Assembly (NCBI GenBank): GCA_961205875.1
Contig: OY540813.1
Span: 1,521,001-1,585,000 of the forward strand
Source: Sialis fuliginosa
Lineage: Eukaryota; Arthropoda; Insecta; Megaloptera; Sialidae
Length of the DNA: 64,000 nt
Direction of reading: 5' to 3'
A program made the translations under genes and the position numbers. Shown in pieces: positions 1 through 10,540 of the stretch; positions within the stretch are counted from its first letter, which is position 1, and each line of letters begins with the position of its first letter. The notes under the pieces were generated by a model. The model ran no database searches, was not told the origin of the DNA, and saw only the letters and a list, made by a program, of their open reading frames with translations.

Positions 1-311
1 AATTTTTTAAATTGAATATGGGGTATTACTTTGTTGATATTGGTTGTTTATCTCTGGGTTTGCAGGGGTACTTAAATTGTTTTATGTTTTGAAATTAATA
101 ATTAGGGAATCTTTATCTTAGAGATAAGTTACGTTAAGACAGTGTCGCCATTTTTAATCAACCCGATTTATTCAAAAATTTAAGCAAGCATAAAAAATAT
201 AATTTAACATAATGTAATATGTGCCAGAAAAAATATTTTTACCCCCCCCCTCGAATTTTTTTTGGGGCGTTGCTGTACCAGGATATTTTTCAGCGCTGTC
301 CTTAATTTTTT
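1..311. other. AT-rich stretch, no gene seen
   Basis: No reading frame, splice pair or repeat end is recognised. A run of nine C near 242-250 stands out in AT-rich sequence. Confidence 0.6.
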
Positions 312-470
312 TTGTTGATATCTAATAATTTTCGAGTTACAAAATAGCATATGTCCTTCCTCAAGATGCAAGCTATCTTCCTGCCAAATTTCATCAAAAT
401 CGGTTCAGCGGTTTAGCTGTGAAATGGTAGCAGACAGACAGACTTTCGCATTTGTAATATAAGTATGGAT
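312..470 (-). mobile_element. Helitron-like family A fragment
   Basis: Read on the minus strand it starts like other family A copies (TCCATACTTATATTACAAATG), runs through a CAGA/GTCT tract and contains the family core (GAACCGATTTTGATGAAATTTG, then GATAGCTTGCATCTTGAGGAAG). The 3' half is missing. This family is widespread in lepidopteran genomes. Its better copies here start after an A with TC and end near GCGGGTAACAGCTA, which fits Helitron termini. Confidence 0.7.
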
Positions 471-590
471 TTAAAAAAATTATATCAATTTTTAGAACCT
501 ATTATTTTATCAAATCTAATTAAAAAAATTTCTCTTCAATTCGCTTTTTTCTAGTTTTCCAAATTTAAGGTTTCGTCTAAAAATATGAAC

Positions 591-1120
591 GAAAATTTTT
601 AAATATTTTTACAAATTTTATATTTGAATAACAATATTAATAAATTCAAAAAATTTTAAATATTTTTACAAATTTTCTATTTGAATAAAAATATTACCAA
701 AATGAAATTTTTTAAATATTTTTACAAATTTTATATTTGAATAAAAATATTAATAAAATCAAAATTTTTTAAATATTTTTACAAATTTTCTATTTGAATA
801 AAAATATTACCAAAATGAAAATTTTTAAATATTTTTACAAATTTTATATTTGAATAAAAATATTACCAAAATCAAAATTTTCAAATATTTTTACAAATTT
901 TATATTTGAATAAAAATATTACCAAATTAAATATTTGAATAAAAATATTACCAAAATCAAAATTTTCAAATATTTTAACAAATTTTATATTTGAATAAAA
1001 ATGTTACCAAATTAAATATTTGGATAAAAATATTAAGAAAATCAATTTAAAAAAATTTTTTTTACAAATGTTATATTTCAATATAAAATATATAAATTTT
1101 TTTACAAATTTTGTATTTGA
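591..1120. repeat. AT minisatellite, about 57-58 bp unit
   Basis: About nine tandem units share TTTTTACAAATTTT, then TATATTTGAATAAAAATATT. Units alternate between TTTTATATTT and TTTTCTATTT and between ATTACC and ATTAAT. This suggests a two-unit higher-order repeat in the first half that shortens and decays towards 1120. Confidence 0.85.
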
Positions 1121-1518
1121 AGTCCAGCCCTGTACAATGCAAGCATTATATTTTAAGACCAATTGAAAACTTTTTTTCAGAATTCATAATAATACTTAAA
1201 AAATATAAAATTTAATATGGAAACATCGCAAAATATGAGTTAATATTTTTAATTAGTAATTAAGAAAGAGTTGATATGATAATACCGCCGTTAAATTTGT
1301 ACACTGGAAATTTTAATGGGCAATATTAAAATACATAATTAATTTTTATTATCTGTTTATACACAATTTGATGATCATGTTAATAAAATAAACAAGAGGG
1401 CATAAAATATATTTTCATACAAGCCTAATCCGATAGCTTAGTAGTATTTTCTCGAAATAAAATTTCTTTAATTATTATTTAAACAAAAATTATTTTAATT
1501 TTTTTTTTTGCTTGGATA
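1121..1518. other. AT-rich, no gene seen
   Basis: No coding signal, repeat end or structured element is recognised in this stretch. Confidence 0.5.
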
Positions 1519-1595
1519 CAGTTAGGTCTCTTTTAACGCGATAGATGCGTTCCGCAAAAAAACGCTTAAAAATGACAGTGCTTATAATATTGTTT
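1519..1595 (+). mobile_element. Tigger/pogo-like left end fragment
   Basis: TA followed by CAGTTAGGTCTCTTTTAACGCG and then GATGCGTTCCGC resembles the start of a pogo/Tigger element inserted at TA. A diverged reverse copy of the same terminal region lies at 40045-40127. No matching right end is seen nearby, so it is either a truncated end or interrupted at about 1600. Confidence 0.5.
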
Positions 1596-1600
1596 ATATA

Positions 1601-1625
1601 TACAGGGTGTCCAAGATAAGCGTAA
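1601..1625 (+). mobile_element. ACAGGGTGTCC terminal repeat end
   Basis: TATACAGGGTGTCC matches the ends at 22249 and 22373. It reads as one end of a DNA-transposon-derived repeat whose other end is not identified here. The superfamily cannot be assigned by eye. Confidence 0.35.
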
Positions 1626-2147
1626 ATGCATGGGGATTTCCTAAACTGTAAGAGATATAGATTCGGTTAAATGAGATAAATTCTTTTTAATGAATGGGTG
1701 AGTATTATTACATCAAAAATTATTAATAATTCTATGTGGCTTAGGCGGTATACCCAAAAATCTGAAAATTAGGAAATTATTTAATTAACTTTTTGTCAAA
1801 GTAGATACGAGGTACTTTTAAATTTAAAAAATGATACAGTAAAATATAAAATTTTATTTATATGATTATTTATCATTCCAAGTGTCCATTTCGTTTAAAT
1901 TATGACAGAAATAAGATACCATTTAAGTTTACATTACCATATAAGATTAACAAATATCATTTCAAGAAAAATACAATTCAACATTTGCGCATGCAAAAAT
2001 TATCACCTCTTTCGCATCAGAAACAACAATCTTGAGGCAAGAAGACATTAAAAACCATAACAACACGAACATTTAAACGCGAGAGTTATTTAGGCTAGAT
2101 ACACACCATCACAGACGAGTCGAGTTTCGACTTATTTACTTAAATTA
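1626..2147. other. No gene recognised
   Basis: AT-rich, without a convincing frame. The first part probably belongs to the ACAGGGTGTCC element that begins at 1601. Confidence 0.45.
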
Positions 2148-2318
2148 TAACCCGCGATTTCTTCTGCGTGAAATTTGTATTTTTTTATCTAATTATTTTA
2201 AATAAGTAGCCTATGTCCTTCCTCATGATGTAAGCTATCTTCATGCCAAATTTCATCAAAATCGGTTCAGCGGTTTAGCCGTGAAAATATAACAAACATA
2301 CAGAGAAAGAGATAGACA
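2148..2318 (-). mobile_element. Helitron-like family A copy
   Basis: The plus strand begins at AACCCGCGATTTCTTCTGCG, the reverse complement of the family 3' end. It passes through the GAACCGATTTTGATG core and stops in a CAGA-type tract. The middle is deleted relative to longer copies such as 6905-7145. Confidence 0.7.
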
Positions 2319-2788
2319 TTTTTTATGAAAGTTTATTTGATAGTTAAAATTTAATATGTAAAACAAGCATTAAAATGATATTATTTTTTTATGTAGCCCC
2401 TATAGTTATAATTTAAAATGAAAAATAGTCTTCAACTTTTGAATATTTTTTATAAATGAGGCATTTTCAAAAAACGATATTTTGGTCTTTTTTTGAACGA
2501 CTCTAACTTCAGAACTATTAGTTTTAAATATATATACCGGAAGTATTTTTCTTGTAGGAAATTTTATTATCTGTAAAATGACTGCTATTAATTTTTGCTC
2601 ATTTTACATACTGCAGTATATATGCCTAATTTAAAAAAAAACTATTCTATGATGAACTTACGTGTCTTCTATATCCAAAAAAATACTTATTTCTGCAGAA
2701 AATAAAGGTTTAATCACAAAAATTGACCCTTTTAAAACTAATTTTGAATTTGACGCCAAAACGCTCGCAGGTGTCATGGCGCATTTGT
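2319..2788. other. AT-rich, no gene seen
   Basis: No gene is recognised. Text near 2450-2560 resembles non-coding repeat DNA but I cannot name a family. Confidence 0.4.
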
Positions 2789-2958
2789 GACGTCACGCCT
2801 ATGTAAACACTCCTTGTCAACAATAATAAATCCTTCTTCCATCGATAACGTTTCTCGGTTTTTAAACTGAGCAAATTGATAATTTAAAATCACAAAATAA
2901 TTTATAAACAGTGCAGATATTAATGAAACAAAAATGATGTTTACTTAGGCGTGACGTC
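2789..2958. repeat. Fold-back element with CRE-like arms
   Basis: GACGTCACGCCTATGTAAAC at 2789-2808 is repeated in inverse at 2939-2958 (GTTTACTTAGGCGTGACGTC), with a 130 bp AT-rich centre. Each arm carries TGACGTCA-like palindromes. It is probably a small MITE. No target duplication was identified. Confidence 0.6.
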
Positions 2959-3622
2959 ATTTACATCACAGCGGATCGCTGTATTTTGTGTTTTTATTTT
3001 AACAAAAATCATATTAATCTCGCTTTTAATATAAAAATAAATACATTTTTTAGAATCTTTTTAACCTATTTCATTATTTAAAATCATAATTTCAGTGATA
3101 CTTTGTTACTGGCACCATGCCTATTTAAAAATCTATTAGCTAAAATTACTGTACTAATATGGAAAGGTACGCACACATAAACACCATATTGATTGCCAGC
3201 TGGCCGAATTTTGATTATTGCCAAACCGATCAAACTATCAAAATCTTCAATGTGCGTGGGCTCTTATTTATAATCGAACTCGACTCGCGCAATCCGTTGA
3301 GCAAGCAGGCTTAAAGATTATATCAAAAGATGGCGTGTCGACGCCGCGTTCCTCATATATCAAATAAGACAGGCACATTTTTATGAATTTGTTTCTCTTA
3401 GCCAATCCGCGTGACGACAGGGTGTTATGAGATTATCTAAAGTCGTCGTTGTCTGTGCTATATTTAAGGATAACGAATGGGCTGTATCCCCCCCCCACCC
3501 ACCCCTCCGACCAACCCGCGCAGCCCACCCAAAGCGTATCTATGACACACACACACTGACTTTAATACACAACTTTTTTTTAACTCCGTCGCATTAATTA
3601 TTACAATCCTCTTTGGGTCGTG
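2959..3622. other. No gene; GC-richer block 3280-3560
   Basis: The first 300 bases are AT-rich. From about 3280 base composition shifts, with CpGs (GTCGACGCCGCG), a C run at 3488-3496 and CCCACCC tracts. This could be a regulatory patch or a repeat end. No promoter motif or exon could be supported. Confidence 0.3.
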
Positions 3623-4328
3623 TAAACTTATGTTTTTTTTTTCTTGTGGATTTCACCGAGGGGAAAAAATAAATATGGTTTTGTTTCGGTAATTCTTTTG
3701 AGTGGTAGGTAAGTTTTATTTTGAGATTTGTGATGATTTCTTATCTCGGGTATTATAAAGAAATGAGTGTTACCTGCGACTTTGTCCTTGTGGAATTTGT
3801 GTGTTTCTTTTAACTAGTTAATTTTTCGTGATACAATGTCCTCCCTCAGGATGCAAGTTATCTTCATGCCAAATTTCATTAAGATCGGTTTAGTGGTTTA
3901 GAGTTGACAATTATATTCTGATACAAATGAAAACGCTAAAATATTAAATTTAAATAGTCGATAAAACAGATTTTTAAACTTATGTTTTTTTTTTCTTGTG
4001 GATTTCACCGAGGGTAAAAAATAAATATGGTTTTGTTTTGGTAATTCTTTTGAGTGGTAGGTAAGTTTTATTTTGAGATTTGTGATGATTTCTTATGTCG
4101 GGTATTATAAAGAACAAGGTGTTACCTGCGACTTTGTCCTTGTGGAATTTGTGTGTTTCTTTTAACTAGTTAATTTTTCGTGATACAATGTCCTCCCTTA
4201 GGATGCAAGTTATCTTCATGCCAAATTTCATCAAGATCGGTTTAGTGGTTTAGAGTTGACAATTATATTCTGATACAAATGAAAACGCTAAAATATTAAA
4301 TTTAAATAGTCGATAAAACAGGTTTTTA
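3623..4328. repeat. Tandem duplication, 352 bp unit, two copies
   Basis: Copy 1 (3623-3974) and copy 2 (3975-4326) differ at only a handful of sites, for example GAGGGGAAAA against GAGGGTAAAA. The unit contains a family A Helitron 3' piece (GTTACCTGCGACTTTGTCC) and its GATCGGTTTAGTGG core. Copy 1 breaks directly into copy 2, while copy 2 continues into ordinary family A sequence, so the downstream copy keeps the original right junction. Confidence 0.85.
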
Positions 4329-4482
4329 ATTTCTCATTTGCACGTTGGAAAAAAAAGTATATCCTCACGTTCAAAAGAATTTTGTATATAATCCGGGATA
4401 TAAAGTGGCCTATGTCCTTCTTCAGGATGCAAGCTATCTTCATGCAAAATTTCAACAAGATCGGTTCAGCGGTTTAGCCATA
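4300..4482 (-). mobile_element. Helitron-like family A copy
   Basis: It shares GATAAAACAGGTTTTTAA, then TCATTTGCACGTTGG, with 6965-7020, followed by the CCTATGTCCTTCTTCAGG core. It is cut off at GGTTTAGCCATATG, as is the copy ending near 7145, so both may derive from one truncated subfamily. Confidence 0.65.
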
Positions 4483-4494
4483 TGTATTGAAAAT

Positions 4495-4944
4495 TTATAA
4501 TAAGTGTTTGGGAATAATTCCTCCCTTAACTTTGATAACTAGCTTCATTCTTATTTCAAAGTTATTGCAAGCGACATCCATTAGCATTTTATCCCAAATG
4601 TTGATAATAGCATTCTTAAATTGCTGAAAATTTGTTATCTAGGAACTTAGACAACATATATGACCATACAAAATAATAATTGCAATTCATTCTTCAACAA
4701 AAAAACAACCAAATTATCCTTACGAAATGCTTGAATAATATTTGCTGTAAAGGAGGGGGCTCCATCTTGTTGAAAGCAATAATAATCATCTCCAAATAAA
4801 TTTTTGGCATTTGGTATGACATTTTTCTTTAATACATCCTGCAAATAGTATATTGCAGTAATTTTTTCGTCTTTTTCGATAAAAATTAAGGATAATTTCC
4901 CTCTTGTTTTAAAGTGCTTGCAAGCTAGTCGATAATACCGGACA
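4495..4944 (-). pseudogene. Tc1/mariner transposase relic
   Basis: Minus-strand translation gives EKITAIYYLQDVLKKNVIP, then FQQDGAPSFTAN, the region around the second catalytic Asp (QDGAPSHTA-like) of Tc1/mariner DDE transposases. A second block in another frame (4495-4625) reads QQFKNAIINIWDKM, then RMKLVIKVKGG and a stop, the family C-terminus. The segment between them, including the third catalytic residue, is missing or scrambled, and the N-terminal DNA-binding half is absent. TGTCCGGTATTAT at the upstream edge (4932-4944) matches the TIR of the MITE at 50708-51036. It is dead: frameshifted and truncated at both ends. Confidence 0.7.
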
Positions 4945-5744
4945 ATATCTTATGTAGGTTTTGCTCGTGAAAAAATTCTTTATAATATTGGTACAGTGGT
5001 TGCGTAAATTAAAAATCCGGATAAAAAATCATAATTCCAAAAATTAAATTTACTACAATTTACTTAAAAAGCTGTAAATGTCAAACGATTCTTTGAATCG
5101 ATTTGAACTTTGAATACATAAAACTAGATTATATTTAAAACATTTTAACACAAACCGGAAGTTTGTGTGATGTATAGTTCCAGAGTTCTATGTTACCAAA
5201 CAGGTGCCTTTTTTTTTCTTACATTCCAAGTATGAAGAACACACACAAATGCAGATGTACATAAATTCTGTCCGTGTTATTCAACACGTCCGCCGGAGCG
5301 AGAGTTTGGTGGGAGGGGGTGGGTGGGTGTGTGGGTGGGAGGAAGGCAGGCCGGACGCAGAGCGCTAAGAAATTACAACGTTCGCGGTTATGATTAACTC
5401 ACCTAGCCCCCGCATGATTCAGTGGCCGAGCTCTACACTGACATGTTTATTATCTGCAGTAGTTCTCGTAGAATTGTTTGTTGGGAATATGGTTATGCTT
5501 TGGTTTTGATTTTTTTCTGTAGAAAATTTTCGTCAGAATTGTTGAAATATCATATTATTATTGTTTGACTCATAACACGCTGTGTGCTCCGCAAATATGT
5601 GCACCGTAAAGTCTAGTGCTTGAAGACTTAATTAATAACACGCGTTAGAAGCTATACTTATTTGGCGTTATTGAAAAACAACTAAACATATTTTATTAAA
5701 CATTTATTAATTTTTCGTAAAACATGTTTTTAGTTTCGCATTTT
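4945..5744. other. No gene; GC-richer patch 5260-5440
   Basis: Around 5270-5360 there is a GTGGGTGGG/GGGAGG-rich purine tract on the plus strand, then CpG-containing sequence. No frame or splice pair is convincing. Flanking parts are plain AT-rich DNA. Confidence 0.4.
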
Positions 5745-6002
5745 CTGTTATGTCAGTCGATAAAACAGATTTTTAGCTTCGCATTTGCACGCTAGATGTC
5801 TACGCCAAAAAAGTAATAACCTATAATGCGTACAAATATCACACACCCATTTTTATCTTATAAATTTTTCGGCATATGTAATAACCTCAGGATGCAAGCT
5901 ATATTCATGCCAAATTTCATAAAGATCGGTTCAGCGGTTTAACTGTGAATAGGTAACAAACAGACAGACAAGCAGAGTTACTTTCGCATTTATAATATCT
6001 TA
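5745..6002 (-). mobile_element. Helitron-like family A copy
   Basis: Carries GATAAAACAGATTTTTAGC, TTTGCACGCTAGATGTC, the GATCGGTTCAGCGGTTTAAC core and a CAGACAGACAAGCAGAG tract. It ends TTTCGCATTTATAATAT, the reverse of the family 5' end. The extreme 3' terminus is missing. Confidence 0.7.
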
Positions 6003-6904
6003 ATTTGAAAGTAAGTCAATACTTACTTTTCCTAGATACACCAAAGTTCTTTCAAAAATGCTTAGTGAGATGGACTGTAAAATAGTCTATAGTTCTAATA
6101 ATAGCATCTAAAATTTGTTAGGCAACCCTAAAGACAAGGATGAATCTACGGACAAATCAGAAATCTACAAAATAAATTGTAAAGATTGTGATAAATTTTA
6201 TATTGGTCAGAATAGAAGAGTCATCAATGTAAGATTTAAAAAACATATTTTAAAATATTTTTTGAAAAAAATATTTTGCTAATTTCTTTTCCCATAAAAA
6301 ATACTTAATATTCGGGCGGATGAATCCATGCCTGTTCTAATTTATCCTAAGGGGGTTATCACCCCCATTAACCCCTATATTTAATCCACAGTTGCTAATA
6401 AATTGTATGAAACACGTCCTCTTATTATTATATCATAGCCAACTGCATATTTCATCTCTCGTACAAATTCACTTCGTGAAAATAAAACTTACCCGCGATG
6501 TCTGTCTGCACTGCTTCCGACCCCCCCCCCCCCCCTAGCCCGGTACGTGCGTGCATATATTTGCACAAGAAGTTTTCATTACGAGTGCCTCTCTGATTAA
6601 TGCCAAGATTTATCGCTATAGATGATTTTGTAACTTTGTAACATATGGAGAAAAATCGTTCTTTTTTGTTAGATTTTAATTTGACTCGAAAAAATGTCAC
6701 CCATTTTTATTCATATATTATTTTTTTATGAATTTGGTACCGATTAATATTTTATACGTTTAAAAAATAATACAAGTATAGCAAATTTATTTAATAGTAA
6801 TCAAGATATATCTGTTGTTATCATTAACTTTTTTTTTTTTCAAAAATGGATCTGCCTTACTATCAAAATTAACGTTTTATTTAAAATGATGATTAATAAC
6901 TATA
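6003..6904. other. No gene; 15-C tract at 6521-6535
   Basis: Frames here are short and non-conserved in look. A run of 15 C (6521-6535) lies in otherwise AT-rich sequence. Confidence 0.5.
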
Positions 6905-7145
6905 TATAGGTATAGCTGTTACCCGCGACTTCGTCCACGTGTCAATACAGATTTCTGTTATGATAATAGTCGATAAAACAGGTTTTTAATTTCTCATTTG
7001 CACGTTGGAAAAAAAAGTATAACCTCACGTTAAAAAGAATTTTGTATATAATTTCGGGATATAAAGTGGCCTATGCCCTTCTTCAGAATGCAAGCTATCT
7101 TCATGCCAAATTTCATCAATATTGGTCCAGCGGTTTAGCCATATC
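6905..7145 (-). mobile_element. Helitron-like family A copy with 3' end
   Basis: The plus strand begins TAGCTGTTACCCGCGACTTC, that is GAAGTCGCGGGTAACAGCTA on the element strand. The hairpin bases (GGACGAAGTCGCG) lie just before a CTAT in place of CTAG, fitting a Helitron 3' end. The 5' end is truncated after the GGTTTAGCC core. Confidence 0.7.
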
Positions 7146-7694
7146 CGACCCACGAGAGTAAATATTTTAATTATACCATTATTTTTTTATAAAAAATCTT
7201 CAACCAATTTTTTATATTACTTTATATATTATTATATTCTTCTACAAAATTTCATTAAAAATAAATAAAAAGATGAAATTGTTTTGTTTTAAGGGGAAAT
7301 TCTTATCCCTTCCCCTCTACCCCCACTCCCCTTGCAAAAACATTGTCTAGGTATACACTATACATAATTAGTGTCAAAGTGAAATTATTGATCGTTTAAC
7401 AGTTAGCAATTTATTTAGCGAGTTTGCTGGAAGGTAGGCAGAGGGGGAGGGGGGGGGGGTATGTGATGTGACCTCAGGGTGCGGCTCTCGTGACCGCCGC
7501 CTATAACAATATTTCAATCTCTCATCGGCGATAAGCGAATTGTGAGAACTGTTGCTACCACTAGGTATTGCAGGCCATCAAATATGTACGCTACCTTCGA
7601 TAAATTTATGTAACCATTGTTCTTTATAATAAACATGGAGGTATTTACTAATAAGTATTGTCTGGATTGTGATAACTTGAAGACGAGAATATGG
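7146..7694. other. No gene; poly-G/purine tract near 7440
   Basis: AT-rich, with GAGGGGGAGGGGGGGGGG at about 7441-7460. No coding region is supported. Confidence 0.5.
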
Positions 7695-7775
7695 GTAGCA
7701 AAAAAATACGTAGATAGGGGGGGGATCCAGGGGATCAATCCCCCCACATGAGTCTACGAAAATTATAAGTTGATC
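7695..7775 (+). mobile_element. Family J end fragment (hAT-like)
   Basis: CGTAGATAGGGG, GGGGATCAATCCCCC and GAGTCTACGAAAATTATAAG recur in inverse at 37045-37125, where the outer edge reads AATGGCGTAGATAGG. The TGGCGTA edge resembles hAT ends (CAGTGGCG). Probably a terminal fragment. Confidence 0.45.
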
Positions 7776-7900
7776 AAAAGAATTTATAATACTACACGAA
7801 TTTAGTTGCTAGATTTCTAGAATGCTCCGGCGGGGCAGTCTCAGACCGAGAGGGGGAGGGTAATTTTTAGGTTGCAGAAATTTTTTTATACTTAAGACAA
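7776..7900. other. No gene recognised
   Basis: Contains CGGCGGGGCAGTCTCAGACC and GAGGGGGAGGG near 7830-7860, possibly another transposon end. Nothing coding is visible. Confidence 0.4.
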
Positions 7901-7964
7901 TATAAATATTAGTTATAATATATACGTGATGTGTTTCAGTGATAATTTACAGCAAATAATATAT
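7901..7964 (+). repeat. Left partner of 64 bp inverted pair
   Basis: Nearly the exact reverse complement of 15584-15647 (core GTGTTTCAGTGATAATTTAC). The two copies flank the exon at 8421-8558, about 460 bp upstream and 7 kb downstream. The element family is not identified. Confidence 0.75.
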
Positions 7965-8420
7965 TTCTAACGATCATTACTAACTTGACATAAAAACGAA
8001 ATTAAAAATGGTTATTTGTTGGTAAAGATTTATGACAGAACAAGGAGGTATTTTTTACAAATTATATATTACTATTTGTATATGTACTATATATAATTAA
8101 AAACTTAAAGACATTTTTTTAAACTCTTCTAGTATGAACAAAATCAACTTTTTTTAAAAATGCAATAGCTAGTACGAAAAGAGTCTATTAGAATTTTATT
8201 TTCAGCTTTTTAGTCAGTTTTAAAAAGGCAAATTAATTTTTTAAACGTTTTTTTTTTTTTTTATTATACATACATGAAATGTACTGTATAATAAAGTATA
8301 GTAATCATGAAAAAAATCTAACTCGAGATTTTAACGGAATTACGCGTATTGAGGGTCCCTGAACCAAAAATATGAGATTAAATTCTATTTTTAATTTTTA
8401 TTAAATGTTTATTTTTTCAG
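7965..8420. other. Intron end upstream of exon
   Basis: AT-rich sequence ending in a long polypyrimidine tract and ATTTTTTCAG at 8411-8420, the splice acceptor of the next exon. No earlier exon is visible. Confidence 0.6.
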
Positions 8421-8558
8421 CTACACGCGTTACGGAGGTTGATGCAAGGAGATGCGAAACACCCGAAAGCGCCGCTCGGAAACAACTTCCGCCCTCCGCA
8501 GCCGCTACATCATCGGCCCGTCAGGACAAACATTGACTTCAACGTCAAACAAGGACAG
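8421..8558 (+). CDS. Internal coding exon of unrecognised protein
   Basis: A 138 bp exon bounded by ATTTTTTCAG and G|GTAATG, in phase 0 at both ends (46 codons). The only fully open plus frame begins LHALRRLMQGDAKHPKAPLG and ends NIDFNVKQGQ. Its GC content is far above the neighbourhood, as expected of an exon. The peptide is basic and Pro/His-rich, with an Arg-rich start (LHALRRLM) and a PPQPLHHRPVR stretch. It has no Cys, no obvious membrane segment and no motif I can name. It joins in frame to 16854-16922, which carries the stop codon. The ATG at codon 8 lies inside the exon and is not proposed as the start, because the frame is open through the acceptor. Earlier exons are probably upstream of this window. 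Function unknown. A secreted or regulatory protein tail is possible but not shown. Confidence 0.75.
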
Positions 8559-8604
8559 GTAATGTTATTGCTTTAGTACTGAGGAGTAATACAAATTCAA
8601 CCGA

Positions 8605-9117
8605 TTTCAAAAAACATCTGCCAAGTAAATGCACACTTAATATAGGTCATATTATAGAAAATTGAAATAGATATTTTGAGATGTCACCCATCCCCCTTAC
8701 ACACGATTTTGATGATTTTGAAATGGGACAGTCCTCTAGTCAGACCCAACCATCCAACCAAGTTTCAATAAATTCGGTTCAGCGGTTCATGAGTTATGCG
8801 TATGACAAGGATTCAGGGGATAAACACACGTTCTTGAGATATCTTAGCCATGATTTTGATGATTTTGAAATGAGACAGTCCTCAAGCCAGAGCCAACCAT
8901 TCAACCAAGTTCATGAGTTATGGGTGTGACAAGGATTCAGAGGACAGTTATACACAGACAGACACACACACAGATAGACAGACAGATAGACACGGAACGA
9001 AAGATCAATTTAAAATTTTGAAATTTTGAAATCGGAGAACATTTTTTTTGGTTTCATTCTAAAACGATCACAAAGCTTCTCGTATCTTTGATATTGCGAG
9101 GAAGCAAAATATATATT
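8605..9117 (+). mobile_element. Family C element, internally rearranged
   Basis: Starts ACATCTGCCAAGTAAATGCAC and ends GATATTGCGAGGAAGCAAAAT, the family ends. The block CGATTTTGATGATTTTGAAATG with the following CAGTCC and CAAGCC occurs twice (about 8705 and 8850), so it carries an internal duplication and a deletion of the usual middle. It includes a CAGA/CACA tract at 8950-8990. Any open frame across 8681-8929 is repeat sequence, not a gene. Confidence 0.75.
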
Positions 9118-9182
9118 GTCTTCTTTTTTGAGGTCTGTTAAAAAACACAAAAAACTAGGAAAAAAATTGTCATATAGTTTTT

Positions 9183-9488
9183 GTAATTACTAGAGATTGG
9201 AAAAATAGTTGTTATTTTCAATGAAACAGTTACTAGTTGAATTTTATTTCGGAAAATAGTTGGTAAATAGTTTTTTTTACGATTTAATAATAATTAGTGC
9301 AAACGAAGCAGTAAAAAGTGTCGCAAATAGTTTAAAAATAGTTGGAAAGGTAGTTGCAAATAGTTGATTTCAAATTGTGTTCAATCAAACCAGTTTTCTG
9401 AAAACGGTGGACATATGTAATAAAAATTACAATAAATGCATTTTTACGCAATAGTTGAAAAACTATTTTTCCAATCTCTAGTAATTAC
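9183..9488. mobile_element. hAT-like MITE, family F, 8 bp TSD
   Basis: The element at 9191-9480 has TIRs starting TAGAGATTGGAAAAATAGTT on both sides and is flanked by an exact 8 bp duplication GTAATTAC (9183-9190 and 9481-9488). An 8 bp TSD and TAGAG-type ends fit the hAT superfamily. It has no coding capacity. A longer copy lies at 45414-45903. It sits inside the last intron of the gene. Confidence 0.85.
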
Positions 9489-9843
9489 AAATAAATATAA
9501 ATATAAAAGGCTAAAATTAATTTTAATTACATAGCAATTTTAACTGTATTACCACATTCACAAAATCCCGATATAACATGACGTTAATGTAGCATATCGG
9601 TGGTACACAAGTTTTGACGGCATCCGATGATCCCGATAGCGGGCAATTAGACAACAATCCCCCCCCCCTTCACTGCAACCTAACACGTGTGTAGGTATAG
9701 AACAAAGTTTGTGAGTTCACAGGCTACGCTCATTAACTGCTGTAAAGAACATTGTATTTCTACGTGGGTAGCTCCCTGAGCTTACATTTACGCGGCTAGT
9801 GGACCAGGAATCATCGAATTTACCCCAAAACTATATCAGGATC
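9489..9843. other. Low-repeat intron stretch
   Basis: More mixed base composition than its neighbours, with a C run at 9659-9668. No exon consistent with the gene's frame and no known motif was found. Could hold regulatory sites; not shown. Confidence 0.3.
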
Positions 9844-9885
9844 AGTGGCGTACGTGGAAATTATTTAAGAAAGGGGAAAACTAAA
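9844..9885 (+). mobile_element. hAT-like end CAGTGGCGTACG
   Basis: GATCAGTGGCGTACGTGGAA resembles a hAT terminal repeat, as at 15675 and 39861. No partner was found within a short distance. Confidence 0.35.
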
Positions 9886-10540
9886 AAAAAAAATATCTGC
9901 CAAGTAAAAGCTTTCTCGTGCTAAATTCACCAAAAGTAACGACAAATACTTAAATTTTGGAATAATAGGAAAGGGCGTCATATAGTTTTTATTTTTTATT
10001 TTTAATATTATTAAAAAAATAAAAAAGAGGTTAAATTTATGCTGCTTTGGTTATACATTTTAACATACCACATGCCTTGGTATAAAAAAAATATTTTTTT
10101 TACCTACCTAGCTTTAACTCCTTAACGCCCCCCTGAAAAATTAGTACCGCCCAGGCACAAAATGATTTTTCTCATAGTCGCTATGGGTACTAACATTTAA
10201 AAAAAACATTTTACTCTGTTACTCGATAGATTAGTTTTTTTTGCAGTCAGTTCTTGGTCTATTAGCCATTAAATTTTTATACAATTTTACTAAAAAATAT
10301 TAGTTAATTTTTTAACAATTTCGATCTAAATCTAAATTTAGGCAAACGTTAAAATGATATTTAAAATATTTTACAACAAACGTTTAGACCTATATTATAG
10401 GAAATTGAATGCTCTACAAAAAAGATTCTATAAAATTTTCACGTAACATGTGTCGTTCTTGAGATATCTTGAAAAAAATAAATATTTTGGAATGTCACCC
10501 CTCTCCCTTACACACGAATTTGATGATTTTGAAATGGGTC
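9886..10540 (+). mobile_element. Family C element, 5' part
   Basis: Begins ATATCTGCCAAGTAAAAGC and continues into CAATTTTACTAAAAAATATT, AACATGTGTCGTTCTTGAG and CACACGAATTTGATGATTTTG. It stops before the CAGA tract. Extra sequence at about 9970-10200, including CTTTAACTCCTTAACGCCCC, is not in other copies and is probably an insertion. Confidence 0.65.

Noticed and set aside
8681..8929. 82-residue plus-strand open frame next to the exon
   Set aside because: It lies wholly inside a family C repeat; the same DNA occurs at 21340-21420 and, inverted, 48300-48380.
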